This document shows positions 1 through 9,280 of a stretch of 64,000 nt of DNA, in pieces (position 1 is the stretch's first letter; each line of letters opens with the position of its first letter). The stretch is taken from assembly GCF_001741865.1 (NCBI RefSeq), contig NZ_CP017147.1, forward strand, positions 1,851,001 through 1,915,000. Direction: 5' to 3'. The DNA is from Bosea vaviloviae (GTDB taxonomy: Bacteria; Pseudomonadota; Alphaproteobacteria; Rhizobiales; Beijerinckiaceae). The notes below the pieces were generated by a model that searched no databases, was not told the DNA's origin, and saw only the letters and a list, made by a program, of their open reading frames with translations. The translations under genes and the position numbers were made by a program.

Positions 1-1257
1 AGGCTGCCGGCGCCCAAGGGCGACATCGATGCGCCGCTGAAGTGCCTGCTGGTCGACTCATGGTACGACGCCTATCTCGGCGTCGTCGTGCTGGTGCGCG
101 TCATCGACGGCGTGCTGAAGAAGAACATGACCATCCGCATGATCCGGGCCAATGCCGCCTATGGCGTCGACCGCGTCGGCGTGTTCAAGCCCAAGATGCT
201 CGAGGTCAAGGAGCTCGGCCCCGGTGAAGTCGGCTTCTTCACCGCCTCGATCAAGGAGGTCGCCGACACCGCGGTCGGCGACACCATCACCGACGACAAG
301 CGCCAGACGCCGAACCCATTGCCCGGCTTCAAGCCGGTGCAGCCGGTGGTGTTCTGCGGCATCTTCCCGGTCGATGCGGCCGATTTCGAGGTGCTGCGGG
401 CCGCGATGAGCCGGCTGCGCCTGAACGATGCCAGCTTCTCCTACGAGATGGAGACCTCGGCGGCGCTCGGCTTCGGTTTCCGCTGCGGTTTTCTCGGGTT
501 GCTGCATCTGGAGATCATCCAGGAGCGGCTGGAGCGCGAGTTCAACCTCAACCTGATCTCGACCGCGCCGTCTGTGGTTTACCATCTCAATCTGCGCGAC
601 GGCTCGGTGCTGGAACTGCACAATCCGGCCGATATGCCCGATGTGATGAAGATCGAGACGATCGAGGAACCCTGGATCAAGGCGACGATCTTCACGCCGG
701 ACGAATATCTCGGCTCGGTTTTGAAGCTCTGCCAGGACCGTCGCGGCGTCCAGACTGATCTCAGCTATGTCGGCTCTCGCGCCAAGGTCGTCTACGACCT
801 GCCGCTGAACGAGGTCGTGTTCGATTTCTACGACCGGCTGAAGTCGATCTCGAAGGGCTACGCTTCCTTCGACTACGCCATCACCGATTATCGCGAGGGC
901 GACCTCGTGCGCATGTCGATCCTGGTCAATGCCGAGCCGGTCGATGCGCTCTCGATGCTGGTGCACCGCTCGCGCGCCGACGCACGCGGCCGCGCCATGT
1001 GCGAGAAGCTCAAGGAGCTGATCCCGCCGCACATGTTCCAGATCCCGGTGCAGGCGGCGATTGGTGGCAAGATCATCGCCCGCGAGACCATCCGCGCCCT
1101 GCGCAAGGACGTCACCGCCAAATGCTATGGCGGCGACGCCACCCGCAAGCGCAAGCTTCTGGAGAAGCAGAAGGAAGGCAAGAAGAAGATGCGGCAGTTC
1201 GGCAAGGTCGAAATCCCGCAGGAAGCCTTCATCGCCGCACTGAAGATGGATTCGTGA
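1..1257 (+). CDS. lepA: Elongation factor 4 (LepA), C-terminal part
   Basis: The frame is open from the first base and ends at TGA 1255-1257, giving 418 residues of a protein that is normally about 600, so the N-terminal GTPase domain lies before the window. Visible parts match LepA domains II, III and the EF-G-like domain V, for example [20 protein letters not shown], and the basic LepA-specific C-terminus ending [17 protein letters not shown]. LepA is a ribosome-associated translational GTPase thought to act on stalled or mistranslocated ribosomes. The family call is strong; the apparent GTG at 88 is internal, not the start. Confidence 0.97.
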   Translation, partial: RLPAPKGDIDAPLKCLLVDSWYDAYLGVVVLVRVIDGVLKKNMTIRMIRANAAYGVDRVGVFKPKMLEVKELGPGEVGFFTASIKEVADTAVGDTITDDKRQTPNPLPGFKPVQPVVFCGIFPVDAADFEVLRAAMSRLRLNDASFSYEMETSAALGFGFRCGFLGLLHLEIIQERLEREFNLNLISTAPSVVYHLNLRDGSVLELHNPADMPDVMKIETIEEPWIKATIFTPDEYLGSVLKLCQDRRGVQTDLSYVGSRAKVVYDLPLNEVVFDFYDRLKSISKGYASFDYAITDYREGDLVRMSILVNAEPVDALSMLVHRSRADARGRAMCEKLKELIPPHMFQIPVQAAIGGKIIARETIRALRKDVTAKCYGGDATRKRKLLEKQKEGKKKMRQFGKVEIPQEAFIAALKMDS

Positions 1258-1285
1258 GCAGCCTTCCGTCAGTCTCGGGCTGCGC

Positions 1286-1999
1286 CTAGCGCGGGCTGAG
1301 AAACGCCTGCAGAAGAGCATCTCCTGCAGGAGCAGCGTCACCGTCACGAGAGGGTCGGCTCGATGCCGGCCATGACGCATACGCCGCGACGCCCAACCCC
1401 CGCAGCTCGGCGCGCAGATCGAGCGGCTCGACGAAGTGCACGGCCTTCATGCCGACGGCGCGCGCCGCTTCGACATTCTTGTGGCTGTCGTCGATGAAGA
1501 TGCAGTCGGGCGCGCTCAGGGCATAGCGCTCCAGCAGCGTGTGGTAGATCGCGACATCCGGCTTGATCAGGCCTTCATGCGCCGAGACGATGGCGCCGTC
1601 GAAGCTTTGCAGGAAGGGGAAGCGGATCAGGCATTCCGCCCATTTCTCGCGCGAGAAATTGGTGATGGCGTAGACCTTTTCGCCCTTTGCCTTGAGTTCG
1701 GCGAGTAGCGCGACATTGTCCTCGATCACGCCGGGCACGGTCTCGTGCCAGCGCTCGTCGAAGGCCTTGATCTCGCGCGTCCATTCCGGATGGGACGCGA
1801 CCAGCAGCGCCACGGCCTCCTCCCAGGAGCGGCCGCGATCCTGCTCGATGTTCCAGGCGGCGGTGCAGACATTCTGCATGAACCAGTCGAGCTTCGCGGG
1901 ATCGGGAATCAACTCGCGATAGAGCAGGCGCGGATCCCAGCGGAGCAGGACGTTGCCGACATCGAAGACGACAGTGGGCGAGGTTTGGGTCGGCATCAT
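1286..1999 (-). CDS. HAD-superfamily hydrolase (subfamily IA, YihX-like)
   Basis: 237-residue haloacid-dehalogenase-type phosphohydrolase. Motif I is FDVGNVLLRWDP (nucleophile Asp13, with Gly in place of the usual second Asp, as in other 'DxGN' HAD-IA proteins); motif II is the Thr of YAITNFS; motif III is the Lys of EGLIKPD; motif IV is IFIDDSHKN. This supports a cytosolic phosphatase or dehalogenase of unknown substrate. The ATG overlaps the brnA stop in an ATGA arrangement, so it is probably translated with the brnTA unit. The function is not predictable beyond the family. Confidence 0.88.
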   Translation of the reverse strand: MMPTQTSPTVVFDVGNVLLRWDPRLLYRELIPDPAKLDWFMQNVCTAAWNIEQDRGRSWEEAVALLVASHPEWTREIKAFDERWHETVPGVIEDNVALLAELKAKGEKVYAITNFSREKWAECLIRFPFLQSFDGAIVSAHEGLIKPDVAIYHTLLERYALSAPDCIFIDDSHKNVEAARAVGMKAVHFVEPLDLRAELRGLGVAAYASWPASSRPSRDGDAAPAGDALLQAFLSPR

Positions 2000-2262
2000 G
2001 AAGTCCGCTTGAGTTGGGAACGGGCATAGGTTTCGAGAACGGCGTTCATGCGGGTCTGATAGCCGCGGCCCTGGGCCTTATAGGCTTCCAGGACCGATTT
2101 CTTGACGCGCAGAGTCACCAGTTGCGTCCGGTCGGGCTCGACCAGCTTCGCGTTTTTCCAGAAGGTCTCGTCCAGCTCGGGGATGTCGCTGAAATCGATT
2201 TCGTCGTCCTTGAGCGCGGCGAGAGCCTCAGGCGACAGCGGTTTGTCATAGGGAGGCTTCAT
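1996..2262 (-). CDS. brnA: BrnA-family antitoxin
   Basis: 88-residue protein starting at ATG 2262 (MKPPYDKPLSPEALAAL) and carrying a C-terminal CopG/ribbon-helix-helix-like segment, QLVTLRVKKSVLEAYKAQGRGYQTRMNAVLETY, split here only for reference: residues about 50-80. BrnA proteins bind and neutralise BrnT and repress the brnTA promoter. It follows brnT with a 17-nt overlap and overlaps the HAD gene by 4 nt. The alternative longer frame up to 2409 is a shadow of brnT in another frame. Call rests on size, acidic N-terminus, RHH pattern and partner gene. Confidence 0.85.
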   Translation of the reverse strand: MKPPYDKPLSPEALAALKDDEIDFSDIPELDETFWKNAKLVEPDRTQLVTLRVKKSVLEAYKAQGRGYQTRMNAVLETYARSQLKRTS

Positions 2263-2521
2263 AGCGCTGCCTTTCCTTTTGAGAGACCGGTCGGGCCGAG
2301 ATGATGCGGATGCGGCCGTCGCGGTCGGTATGCACGACGACGAGCACAACGATGCCGTCGACACGACCGATGCTGATCTCTCGAACCTCGCCATAGTCGA
2401 CGCGGTCATCGACCCAGCTCAGCACCGGTCCCTCGAAAATGCGTTTCGCAAATTCGAAGGCGACGCCGTGCTTGGCGACATTGGCCGTGTCCTTCTCAGG
2501 ATCCCATTCGAATTCAGGTAT
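2246..2521 (-). CDS. brnT: BrnT-family ribonuclease toxin, no canonical start codon
   Basis: A reading frame on the minus strand reads EFEWDPEKDTANVAKHGVAF, then DDRVDYGEVREISIGRVDG, then RIRIISARPVSQKERQRYE, which is the full BrnT pattern (FEWD, KHGVSF, D-Y-GE-R, RIISAR). BrnT toxins are RelE-like ribonucleases. Between the upstream in-frame TGA and the EFEWD motif there is no ATG, GTG or TTG; the natural start position holds ATA (2519-2521) with no clear Shine-Dalgarno sequence. It is either initiated at ATA at low level or has lost its start codon and is silent while the antitoxin survives. Coordinates assume the ATA start (91 residues). Confidence 0.75.
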   Translation of the reverse strand: MPEFEWDPEKDTANVAKHGVAFEFAKRIFEGPVLSWVDDRVDYGEVREISIGRVDGIVVLVVVHTDRDGRIRIISARPVSQKERQRYEASL

Positions 2522-2641
2522 GCTACTACGATTTGTAGTTACGTTCCAGCTTCGTCCTCACGTCCTTGTGTGCAGACGTGCAAGACAGAGGCAAGGGCTG
2601 TCGCGTATCTCCAAGAGGCGAACGGCAAGCGGGAGAACGGC

Positions 2642-3532
2642 GTGGACGGATGGCTGCCATGGCTGGATCGGCAGGGGCGGTTCTCGGCCTTGCGTGCGCT
2701 TGCTTTCGCGCTGGTGCTCGTGCCGGCCTTGATCCTGGCCTATGAGGCCTGGACCGGCCAGCTCGGCTCGAAACCCTGGACGCGGGCGGTGCACGACACC
2801 GGCACCTGGGCGATCCGTTTGCTCCTGGTCACGCTTGCGGTCTCGCCGCTCCGGCGCATTCTCGACTGGGGCAAGCTGCTCGGCATCCGCCGCATGCTCG
2901 GCCTCTCCGTGCTGGCCTATGCGGCCGGGCATCTGACGCTCTACTGCATCGACCTCGCCTTCGACTGGGGCCTGATCGTCTCCGAGATCGTCAAGCGCTT
3001 CTATCTGACGATCGGCTTCACCGCGCTGCTCGGCCTGACCGCGCTCGGCGTCACCTCGACGGACGGGATGATCCGCCGGATGGGCGCGAAGAACTGGCAG
3101 CGCCTGCACAACCTCGTCTACCTGATCGCCGGGCTGGGCCTGCTGCATTTCGCCCTGCAGTCCAAGATCGACGTCACCCAGCCGGCGCTGCTGAACGGGC
3201 TCTTCGCGCTGCTCTTGCTCTATCGCGGGCTGAACCGATTGAAGATCGCGACGACCACCCCGGTGCTGATCGCGGCGGCACTTCTGACCGGGCTTGCCAC
3301 GGCGCTCTGCGAGACGGCGTGGTATGCCTTGACGAGCGGCGTCTCGGCTTGGGACGTCTTCCAGGCCAATGCCGATGTGGTGGTCTATCAGGATCTCGGC
3401 TTCCTGCGGCCGGGGCATTGGGTGGCGCTGGTCGGGCTTGCTGTCGCGGCCGTTCATGCCTGGCGGGCGCCAGTCGCCAAGCCGCGCCGGGCGCGCCGCA
3501 GCGATGGCGTTCCGGCACAGACGGGTGCTTGA
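2642..3532 (+). CDS. msrQ: MsrQ/YedZ-type haem-binding membrane subunit (ferric reductase-like)
   Basis: 296 residues from GTG 2642, preceded by GGGAG at good spacing. Six or so hydrophobic helices carry the ferric-reductase-like pattern; conserved His residues are seen in VHDTGTWAIR, AGHLTLYC, RLHNLVYL and LLHFALQSK. MsrQ is the membrane haem b protein that passes quinol electrons to the periplasmic molybdoenzyme MsrP, which repairs methionine sulfoxide. No msrP lies next to it in this window. The longer frame starting at TTG 2279 runs antisense through brnT and is not used. The C-terminus is basic and cytosolic. Confidence 0.85.
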   Translation: MDGWLPWLDRQGRFSALRALAFALVLVPALILAYEAWTGQLGSKPWTRAVHDTGTWAIRLLLVTLAVSPLRRILDWGKLLGIRRMLGLSVLAYAAGHLTLYCIDLAFDWGLIVSEIVKRFYLTIGFTALLGLTALGVTSTDGMIRRMGAKNWQRLHNLVYLIAGLGLLHFALQSKIDVTQPALLNGLFALLLLYRGLNRLKIATTTPVLIAAALLTGLATALCETAWYALTSGVSAWDVFQANADVVVYQDLGFLRPGHWVALVGLAVAAVHAWRAPVAKPRRARRSDGVPAQTGA

Positions 3533-3589
3533 AGGCAGGGCCGATCTTTCATGGTTGGCAGCCCGCGTCGCAGGCACTAACCCTGTGGG

Positions 3590-5317
3590 ATGCCTGTCGA
3601 TCCTCACGCTCAGCCTGTCGAAGATGTCGCCGCCGCCGATCTCGCCTCGGAGGGCATCGACCTGTCCTCGGAGCGCAGCTCGCCCTTCGTGCCGCTGCAG
3701 CAGCCGATCTTCCGCAAAGTCTGGTTCGCCAGCCTCGCCTCGAATTTCGGCGGGCTGATCCAGGCTGTCGGCGCCTCCTGGATGATGACCTCGATCGCGG
3801 CCTCGCCCGATATGGTCGCGCTGGTGCAGGCCTCGACGACGCTGCCGGTGATGCTGTTCTCGCTGGCCGCGGGGGCGGTCTCGGACAATTACGACCGCCG
3901 CAAGATCATGTTGACCGCGCAGGGCTTCATGTTCGTGGTCTCGATCGCGCTCGCGGTCTTCTCCTGGTCCGGGCTGATCACGCCTTGGTGGCTGCTGACC
4001 TTCACCTTCCTGATCGGCTGCGGTACGGCCTTGAACAACCCGGCCTGGCAGTCTTCCGTCGGCGATATGGTGCCGCGCCGGGACGTGCCCGCCGCGGTGA
4101 CGCTGAACAGCGTCGCCTTCAACATCGCCCGCAGCGTCGGGCCAGCGATCGGCGGCGCCATCGTCGCGGCGGCCGGAGCCTTCGCTGCCTTCGCCATCAA
4201 TGCGCTGAGCTATATCGCACTGATCGCGGTGCTGGCGCGCTGGCAGCCGCCCAAGGTCGAGCGTCTGTTGCCGCGCGAGACGCTCTGGATCGCGATGGGG
4301 GCGGGGCTGCGCTATGTCGCGATGTCGCCCAATATCCGCAGTGTCATCCTGCGTGCCTTCGCCTTCGGCTTCGGCGGCATCGTCGCTCTCGCCTTGCTGC
4401 CGCTGATCGCGCGCGATCTCATCCAGGGCGGTCCGCTGATCTTCGGCGTGCTGCTCGGAGCCTTCGGGGTCGGCGCGGTCGGCGGCGCCTTCATGAGCGC
4501 AAGGCTGCGCCGGCTGCTCACCACCGAGGCGCTGGTGCGGATGACCTTCGTCGCCTTTGCCGTCTCCGTTGCGCTGATCGCCGTCAGCACGAGCCTGTGG
4601 CTGACCATGCCGGCGCTCTGTGTCGGTGGCGCCTGCTGGGTTTTGACGCTCTCGACCTTCAACGCCACGGTGCAGCTCTCGGCGCCGCGCTGGGTCGTCG
4701 GCCGGTCATTGGCGCTCTATCAGATGGGCGCCTTCGGCGGCATGGCGATCGGCAGCTGGGCCTGGGGCCGGGCGGTCCTGCATTACGGCACCGAGCAGGC
4801 GCTGCTGATGGCGGCCGTCATCCTCCTGGTCGGCGCGGCGCTCGGCCTGCGCTACGCCCTGCCGCCGCTGGAAGCGCTCAACCTCGATCCGCTCAGCCGC
4901 TGGCGCGAGCCCAAGGTCGCAGTCGATATCGAGCCGCGCAGCGGGCCGGTCATCGTCACCATCGAATACCTGATCCACGAGGAGGACGTCGTCGTCTTCC
5001 TCAACGCCATGGCCGAGCGCCGCCGCATTCGCCGCCGGGACGGCGCGCGCCACTGGACGCTGTTGCGCGACCTGACCAATGCGGAACTCTGGATCGAACG
5101 CTACGACAGCCCGACCTGGGTCGAATACATCCGCCAGAACCAGCGCGTCACCCAGGCCGATGCCGAGATCGGTGATCGCGTCCGCGCCTTGCACAAGGGC
5201 GAGAACCCGCCTGTCGTCCACCGCATGATCGAGCGCCAGACCGGCTCGCTGCCGCGCGTGGCGGCGGTGCAGGCTCAGATGATCACGGAGTCGCTGAGCG
5301 ATCCGCGCTCGGTGTAA
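3590..5317 (+). CDS. MFS exporter of the enterobactin-exporter-like (MFS_3) family with soluble C-terminal domain
   Basis: 575 residues from ATG 3590. About residues 45-425 form 10-12 membrane helices; the loop GAVSDNYDRRKIM is the MFS motif A. The pattern matches the PF05977 EntS-like group of exporters. After the last helix (about residue 425) comes a soluble tail of about 150 residues with VIVTIEYLIHEEDVVVFLNAM and RDGARHWTLLRDL, typical of the C-terminal antibiotic-monooxygenase-like (ferredoxin-fold) tail seen in this family. Substrate unknown; siderophore or drug export is the usual inference. It stands 57 nt after msrQ on the same strand. Confidence 0.85.
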   Translation: MPVDPHAQPVEDVAAADLASEGIDLSSERSSPFVPLQQPIFRKVWFASLASNFGGLIQAVGASWMMTSIAASPDMVALVQASTTLPVMLFSLAAGAVSDNYDRRKIMLTAQGFMFVVSIALAVFSWSGLITPWWLLTFTFLIGCGTALNNPAWQSSVGDMVPRRDVPAAVTLNSVAFNIARSVGPAIGGAIVAAAGAFAAFAINALSYIALIAVLARWQPPKVERLLPRETLWIAMGAGLRYVAMSPNIRSVILRAFAFGFGGIVALALLPLIARDLIQGGPLIFGVLLGAFGVGAVGGAFMSARLRRLLTTEALVRMTFVAFAVSVALIAVSTSLWLTMPALCVGGACWVLTLSTFNATVQLSAPRWVVGRSLALYQMGAFGGMAIGSWAWGRAVLHYGTEQALLMAAVILLVGAALGLRYALPPLEALNLDPLSRWREPKVAVDIEPRSGPVIVTIEYLIHEEDVVVFLNAMAERRRIRRRDGARHWTLLRDLTNAELWIERYDSPTWVEYIRQNQRVTQADAEIGDRVRALHKGENPPVVHRMIERQTGSLPRVAAVQAQMITESLSDPRSV

Positions 5318-5324
5318 GCCGGGC

Positions 5325-5450
5325 TAGAGCCGGATGATTTCAGATGGGCTCACGAAGTGATCCCATCTGAAATCTGAATCCGTCTCTCATCAAAGAGCGA
5401 GAGCAGGATCAATGCGAAAAACCGGTACCCACTTTTTCGCATCCTGCTCT
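5325..5450. repeat. Type B dispersed palindromic repeat
   Basis: Two adjacent inverted repeats. The first pairs 'cagatgggct'-side bases with 'cccatctga' (about 5335-5375). The second, 5401-5450, has the core aatgcgaaaaaccggtaccc followed by actttttcgcat and closing arms gagcagga/tcctgctc. The same core recurs near 35045-35086 and 44517-44556. It lies between convergent genes and touches the uppP stop codon, so it could act as a terminator or mRNA-end structure. Confidence 0.85.
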
Positions 5451-6247
5451 CAGCCGACGATCCACAAGCCCGCCAGGCCGAACAGCCCCACGATGATCCG
5501 CCACCAGGCGAAGATCGCGAAACCGCGCTTGGAGACGTAGTCGAGGAAGCTGCGCACCACGATCAGGGCCGAGAAGAAGGCGGCCACGAAGCCGACGACG
5601 ATCAGCAGGGAATCGTCGAAGGTCAGGGTTTTGTAGCTCTTGAGCAGGTCGTAGGCGAAGGCGCCCGCCATGGTCGGCATGGCCAGGAAGAAGGAGAATT
5701 CGGCCGCCGCGCGCTTGCTGGCGCCCAGCAACATCGCGCCGACGATGGTCGAGCCCGAGCGCGAGACGCCCGGGATCATCGCCAGGCACTGGAAGAAGCC
5801 GATCTTGAGATACATCGACAGGGGGAAGGTGGTGGCGTCGGTGTGCTTCACCTCGAGTTCGAGCTCGTCGACGACCAGCAGCACGAGCCCGCCTGCGATC
5901 AGCGCGCAGCAGACCAGGAACGGGTTGAACAGCACGCTCTTGATGAAGCCGTGCAGCACGGCCCCGATCAAGGCCGCCGGCAGGAAGGCGACGAGCACGC
6001 CGATGACGAAGCGCCGCGCGGCGGGGTCGCTGCCCAGGCGCAGCGCGATATCGAGCAGGCGCCGGAAATAGACCAGCATGATCGCCAGGATCGCGCCGAG
6101 CTGGACCAGCACCTCGAAGGTCTTGCCGTTGGATTCGAAGCCGAGGAAATGCCCGAGCAGCAGGAGGTGGCCGGTCGACGAGACCGGCAGGAACTCGGTC
6201 AGGCCCTCGACGATGCCGAGCACGACCGCTTCGATCAGGTTTTGCAT
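5450..6247 (-). CDS. uppP: Undecaprenyl-diphosphatase (UppP/BacA)
   Basis: 265-residue polytopic membrane enzyme that dephosphorylates undecaprenyl diphosphate so the lipid carrier of peptidoglycan and O-antigen synthesis can be reused; it also gives bacitracin tolerance. Both family signatures are present: [15 protein letters not shown] near the N-terminus (catalytic Glu and Ser/His) and GVSRSGSTI near residue 165. Length is normal. The start ATG 6247 opens directly on [15 protein letters not shown]. The stop abuts a type B repeat. Monocistronic and convergent with the MFS gene. Confidence 0.96.
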   Translation of the reverse strand: MQNLIEAVVLGIVEGLTEFLPVSSTGHLLLLGHFLGFESNGKTFEVLVQLGAILAIMLVYFRRLLDIALRLGSDPAARRFVIGVLVAFLPAALIGAVLHGFIKSVLFNPFLVCCALIAGGLVLLVVDELELEVKHTDATTFPLSMYLKIGFFQCLAMIPGVSRSGSTIVGAMLLGASKRAAAEFSFFLAMPTMAGAFAYDLLKSYKTLTFDDSLLIVVGFVAAFFSALIVVRSFLDYVSKRGFAIFAWWRIIVGLFGLAGLWIVG

Positions 6248-6490
6248 GAGAGGCTATCCTTTGAAGCGAATCGCGCGCCGCCGCGCTTGGTAAACCGCAC
6301 CCTTCCATGGGCCAAGCTCTTTGCAATTCGGTTACCAATTCGCCAATGCGGCGGCTGCAAATCGAGGCACTGCGCACCCCCCGGGTTGTGACCTTCGTGG
6401 CCTGGGACTATAGCAAGCGCCTGGCGCATGGCTGCGTCCCGCCTTTCCGCTGGCCCTGCTTCGGCCGCATCTCGCTGTTTCATGAGTGCC

Positions 6491-7183
6491 ATGGCGACCC
6501 TTTTTCATTATCCGCTATGCCCGCATTCGCGCTTCATCCGGCTGGTTCTCGGCGAGTTCGGCATGGAGGCCGACCTGGTCGAGGAGCGCGTCTGGGAGCG
6601 GCGGCGCGAGTTCCTTGAACTCAACACCGCCGGCACCACGCCGGTCTTCCGCGAGGAGAATGGGCTTGCCGTTCCCGGCGCCGGCGTCATTGCCGAATAT
6701 TTGGACGAGACGCGTGGTCTGGCGCTCGCCGAACGCCGCCTCTTGCCGGAAGGCCCGGGCGAGCGTGTCGAGGTGCGCCGGCTGCTCGACTGGTTCAATC
6801 TGAAATTCGATGCCGAGATCACCGCCCCGCTCGTGCTGGAAAAGGTGATGAAGCGCTTCATGAGCCGCGACGAGGGCGGCGGGCCGCCCGAGATGAGCGC
6901 GATCCGCGCGGCGCGCGCCAATGTGCGCTATCATCTGCGCTACATCGCTTGGCTCACCGCCAAGCGGAACTGGCTCGCCGGGGCCGAACTGAGCTATGCC
7001 GATCTCGCCGCGGCGGCGCATCTCTCCTGCGTCGACTATCTCGGCGACGTGCCCTGGGAAGAGGATGAGGCCGCGCGCGCATGGTATGCGAGGATCAAGT
7101 CCCGCCCGAGCTTCCGGTCACTGCTGGCCGACCGGATTCCGGGCATGGCTCCGAGCGCGCATTACGACAATCTGGATTTTTGA
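6491..7183 (+). CDS. Glutathione S-transferase family protein
   Basis: 230 residues from ATG 6491 (MATLFHYPLCPHSRFIRLVL); an ATG three codons upstream (6482) is equally possible. The N-terminal thioredoxin fold has the CPHSR active-site type, NTAGTTPVF (cis-Pro loop), and GAGVIAEYLDE (glutathione gamma-Glu binding). The C-terminal all-alpha domain contains LSYADLAAAAHLSCVDYLG. The stop overlaps the queG start (TTGA), so the two are translationally coupled; this GST-queG pairing is frequent in alphaproteobacteria. The substrate is unknown. Confidence 0.85.
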   Translation: MATLFHYPLCPHSRFIRLVLGEFGMEADLVEERVWERRREFLELNTAGTTPVFREENGLAVPGAGVIAEYLDETRGLALAERRLLPEGPGERVEVRRLLDWFNLKFDAEITAPLVLEKVMKRFMSRDEGGGPPEMSAIRAARANVRYHLRYIAWLTAKRNWLAGAELSYADLAAAAHLSCVDYLGDVPWEEDEAARAWYARIKSRPSFRSLLADRIPGMAPSAHYDNLDF

Positions 7184-8319
7184 AAGGCGAGCGCCTGAAG
7201 CGGGCGGTCGTCGAGCGCGCCCGGGCCGAGGGCTTCGCCGTCATCCGCATCGCCTCGACAGAGGCCATCCCGCAGGTTCCCGAGCGTCTCCAGGCCTGGC
7301 TCGAGGCCGGCCATCATGGCGATATGAGCTGGATGGCGGAGCGCGTCACTGAGCGCGCCGCGCCGCGACAGCTCTGGAGCGAGGCGCGTCGCGTCGTGAT
7401 GCTCGGCATGAGCTATGCGCCCGATAGCGACCCGCTTGCCATCCTCAGTCAGCCCGACAAGGCCGCGATCTCGCTCTATGCGCGGCGGCGCGATTATCAC
7501 GACGTCATCAAGGGCAAGCTGAAAAGCGTCGCCGGCCTGCTCGCGGCGAAGGGCGGGGCGGACGTCAAGGTCTTCGTCGACACAGCCCCGGTGATGGAAA
7601 AGCCGCTCGCCGAGGCGGCCGGCCTCGGCTGGCAGGGCAAGCACACCGTGCTGGTCTCGCGCGAGCACGGCTCCTGGCTCTTCCTCGGGGCGATCTACAC
7701 CACGGCCGAATTGCCGGTGGACGCGCCCGAGAGCGACCATTGCGGCTCCTGCCGGCGCTGCCTCGACATTTGCCCGACCGACGCCTTCCCCGCGCCCTAT
7801 CAGCTCGATGCGCGCCGCTGCATCGCCTATCTCACCATCGAGCATCAGGGCCATATCGATGCGGCGCTGCGCCCCGGCATCGGCAACCGCGTCTTCGGCT
7901 GCGATGATTGCCTGGCCGTCTGCCCCTGGAACAAGTTTGCCGCCGCCGCGCAGGAAACCCGGCTCGCGCTCAAGAATGGCCTCGACGCGCTGCCATTGGC
8001 CGAGCTCGCGGCGCTGGACGACGCTGCCTTCCGCACGCTCTTCGCCGGCACGCCGGTGAAGCGCACGGGCCGCGACCGCTTCATCCGCAACGTCCTGATC
8101 GCGATCGGCAACAGCAACCGGCCCGAGCTTGCCGCCAGCGCCGAGGCCCTGGTCGCGGATGCCTCGCCTTTGGTGCGCGCCATGGCCGCCTGGGCGCTGA
8201 TCAGGCTCGCGCCAGTGCGGGCCGGGCACCTCGCCGCTGATGCCCTCGCAGGCGAGGCCGATGCGGATGTCCGCCACGAATGGCTCGCCCTCCCATCCCA
8301 GCCGGAATGCATCGCATGA
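7180..8319 (+). CDS. queG: Epoxyqueuosine reductase QueG
   Basis: 379 residues from TTG 7180, chosen because KGERLKRAVVERARAEGFA is the usual QueG N-terminus and because TTGA overlaps the upstream stop. QueG performs the last step of queuosine synthesis, reducing epoxyqueuosine in the wobble base of tRNA with cobalamin and two 4Fe-4S clusters. Two ferredoxin-like clusters are visible: CGSCRRCLDICP and CDDCLAVCP. A HEAT-like C-terminus (RAMAAWALIRLA) follows. The longer frame starting at 7081 is a GST shadow. Last codons overlap the next gene (ATGA). Confidence 0.95.
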   Translation: MKGERLKRAVVERARAEGFAVIRIASTEAIPQVPERLQAWLEAGHHGDMSWMAERVTERAAPRQLWSEARRVVMLGMSYAPDSDPLAILSQPDKAAISLYARRRDYHDVIKGKLKSVAGLLAAKGGADVKVFVDTAPVMEKPLAEAAGLGWQGKHTVLVSREHGSWLFLGAIYTTAELPVDAPESDHCGSCRRCLDICPTDAFPAPYQLDARRCIAYLTIEHQGHIDAALRPGIGNRVFGCDDCLAVCPWNKFAAAAQETRLALKNGLDALPLAELAALDDAAFRTLFAGTPVKRTGRDRFIRNVLIAIGNSNRPELAASAEALVADASPLVRAMAAWALIRLAPVRAGHLAADALAGEADADVRHEWLALPSQPECIA

Positions 8320-9182
8320 AGCTCGTCATCATCGGCCTCGGCTATACCGCCGGTTTTTTCGCGCGTGCTGCTTTAGCTGCGGGCTTCGAGGTCACCGGCA
8401 CGGTGCGCTCGGCCGACAAGGCGGGAGCGCTCAGCCGCGCCGGCATTCCGACCCTGGTCTTCGACGGTTTCGCGGTGTCGTCTCGGCTTGCCAAAGCCGT
8501 CATGGAGGCCGACGCCGTGCTGGTCTCGGCGCAGCCTGGCGAGGACGGCGATCCGGCGCTCGCCTGCCTCTCCGGGCAGCTTGCGGCCGCGCCCGATCTG
8601 CGCTGGATCGGCTATCTCTCGACCATCGGTGTCTATGGCAATCATGACGGCGCCTGGATCGACGAAACAGCCGAATGCCGGCCGACCAATGCGCGCTCGA
8701 CGCTGCGGCTGACGGTCGACAAGGCCTGGCTCGCCTTCGGGGAGAAGACCGGAAAGCCCGTGCAGATTTTCCGTCTCGCCGGCATTTACGGCCCCGGCCG
8801 CAACGGCATCGTCAATCTGCGCGCGGGCACGGCGCGGCGCCTGGTCAAGCCCGGCCAGGTCTTCAACCGCATCCATGCGCAGGACATCGCCGGCGTGCTG
8901 CTGGCCTCGCTCGAAAAGCCGCGCAACGGGGCCGTCTACAACGTGACCGATGACGAGCCCGCGCCGCCGCAGGATGTGGTGAGCTTCGCCGCCGGGCTGA
9001 TCGGCATCGAGCCGCCGCCCGAGATCCCGTTCGATCCGGCGCAGCTGACGCCCATGGCGGCGAGTTTCTATGGCGAGAACAAGCGTGTCTCGAACGCGCT
9101 GATGAAGCGGGAGCTCGGTTACGCGCTCCGCTATCCCACTTATCGCGAGGCCCTGCGGGCGCTGGCGGAGGCGGGGGAATAG
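8316..9182 (+). CDS. NAD-dependent epimerase/dehydratase (SDR) family protein
   Basis: 288 residues from ATG 8316, overlapping queG by 4 nt. Rossmann start MKLVIIGLGYTAGFFARAAL has the GxGYxxxxxA dinucleotide loop; STIGVYG stands where the SDR catalytic Ser/Thr and Tyr usually lie, but the YxxxK motif is degenerate (TVDKAW), as in atypical extended SDRs. NVTDDEPAPPQDVV is the substrate-domain region typical of these proteins. Often annotated as an epimerase downstream of queG; the actual reaction is unknown. A NADP-binding regulator-like role is also possible. Confidence 0.8.
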   Translation: MKLVIIGLGYTAGFFARAALAAGFEVTGTVRSADKAGALSRAGIPTLVFDGFAVSSRLAKAVMEADAVLVSAQPGEDGDPALACLSGQLAAAPDLRWIGYLSTIGVYGNHDGAWIDETAECRPTNARSTLRLTVDKAWLAFGEKTGKPVQIFRLAGIYGPGRNGIVNLRAGTARRLVKPGQVFNRIHAQDIAGVLLASLEKPRNGAVYNVTDDEPAPPQDVVSFAAGLIGIEPPPEIPFDPAQLTPMAASFYGENKRVSNALMKRELGYALRYPTYREALRALAEAGE

Positions 9183-9280
9183 GCTGCCAGGGGAATAGGC
9201 TCGCAAACCTCCGCCGTCATGTCGGGGCCTGTGGCCCGCCCCGGAATGACGCTGTGGTTCATTCGCGGTCCTGAAGGCCC

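Noticed and set aside
58..1380. 440-codon minus-strand frame opposite lepA
   Set aside because: Antisense shadow of a clear lepA sequence; His/Arg/Asp-rich composition typical of such shadows.
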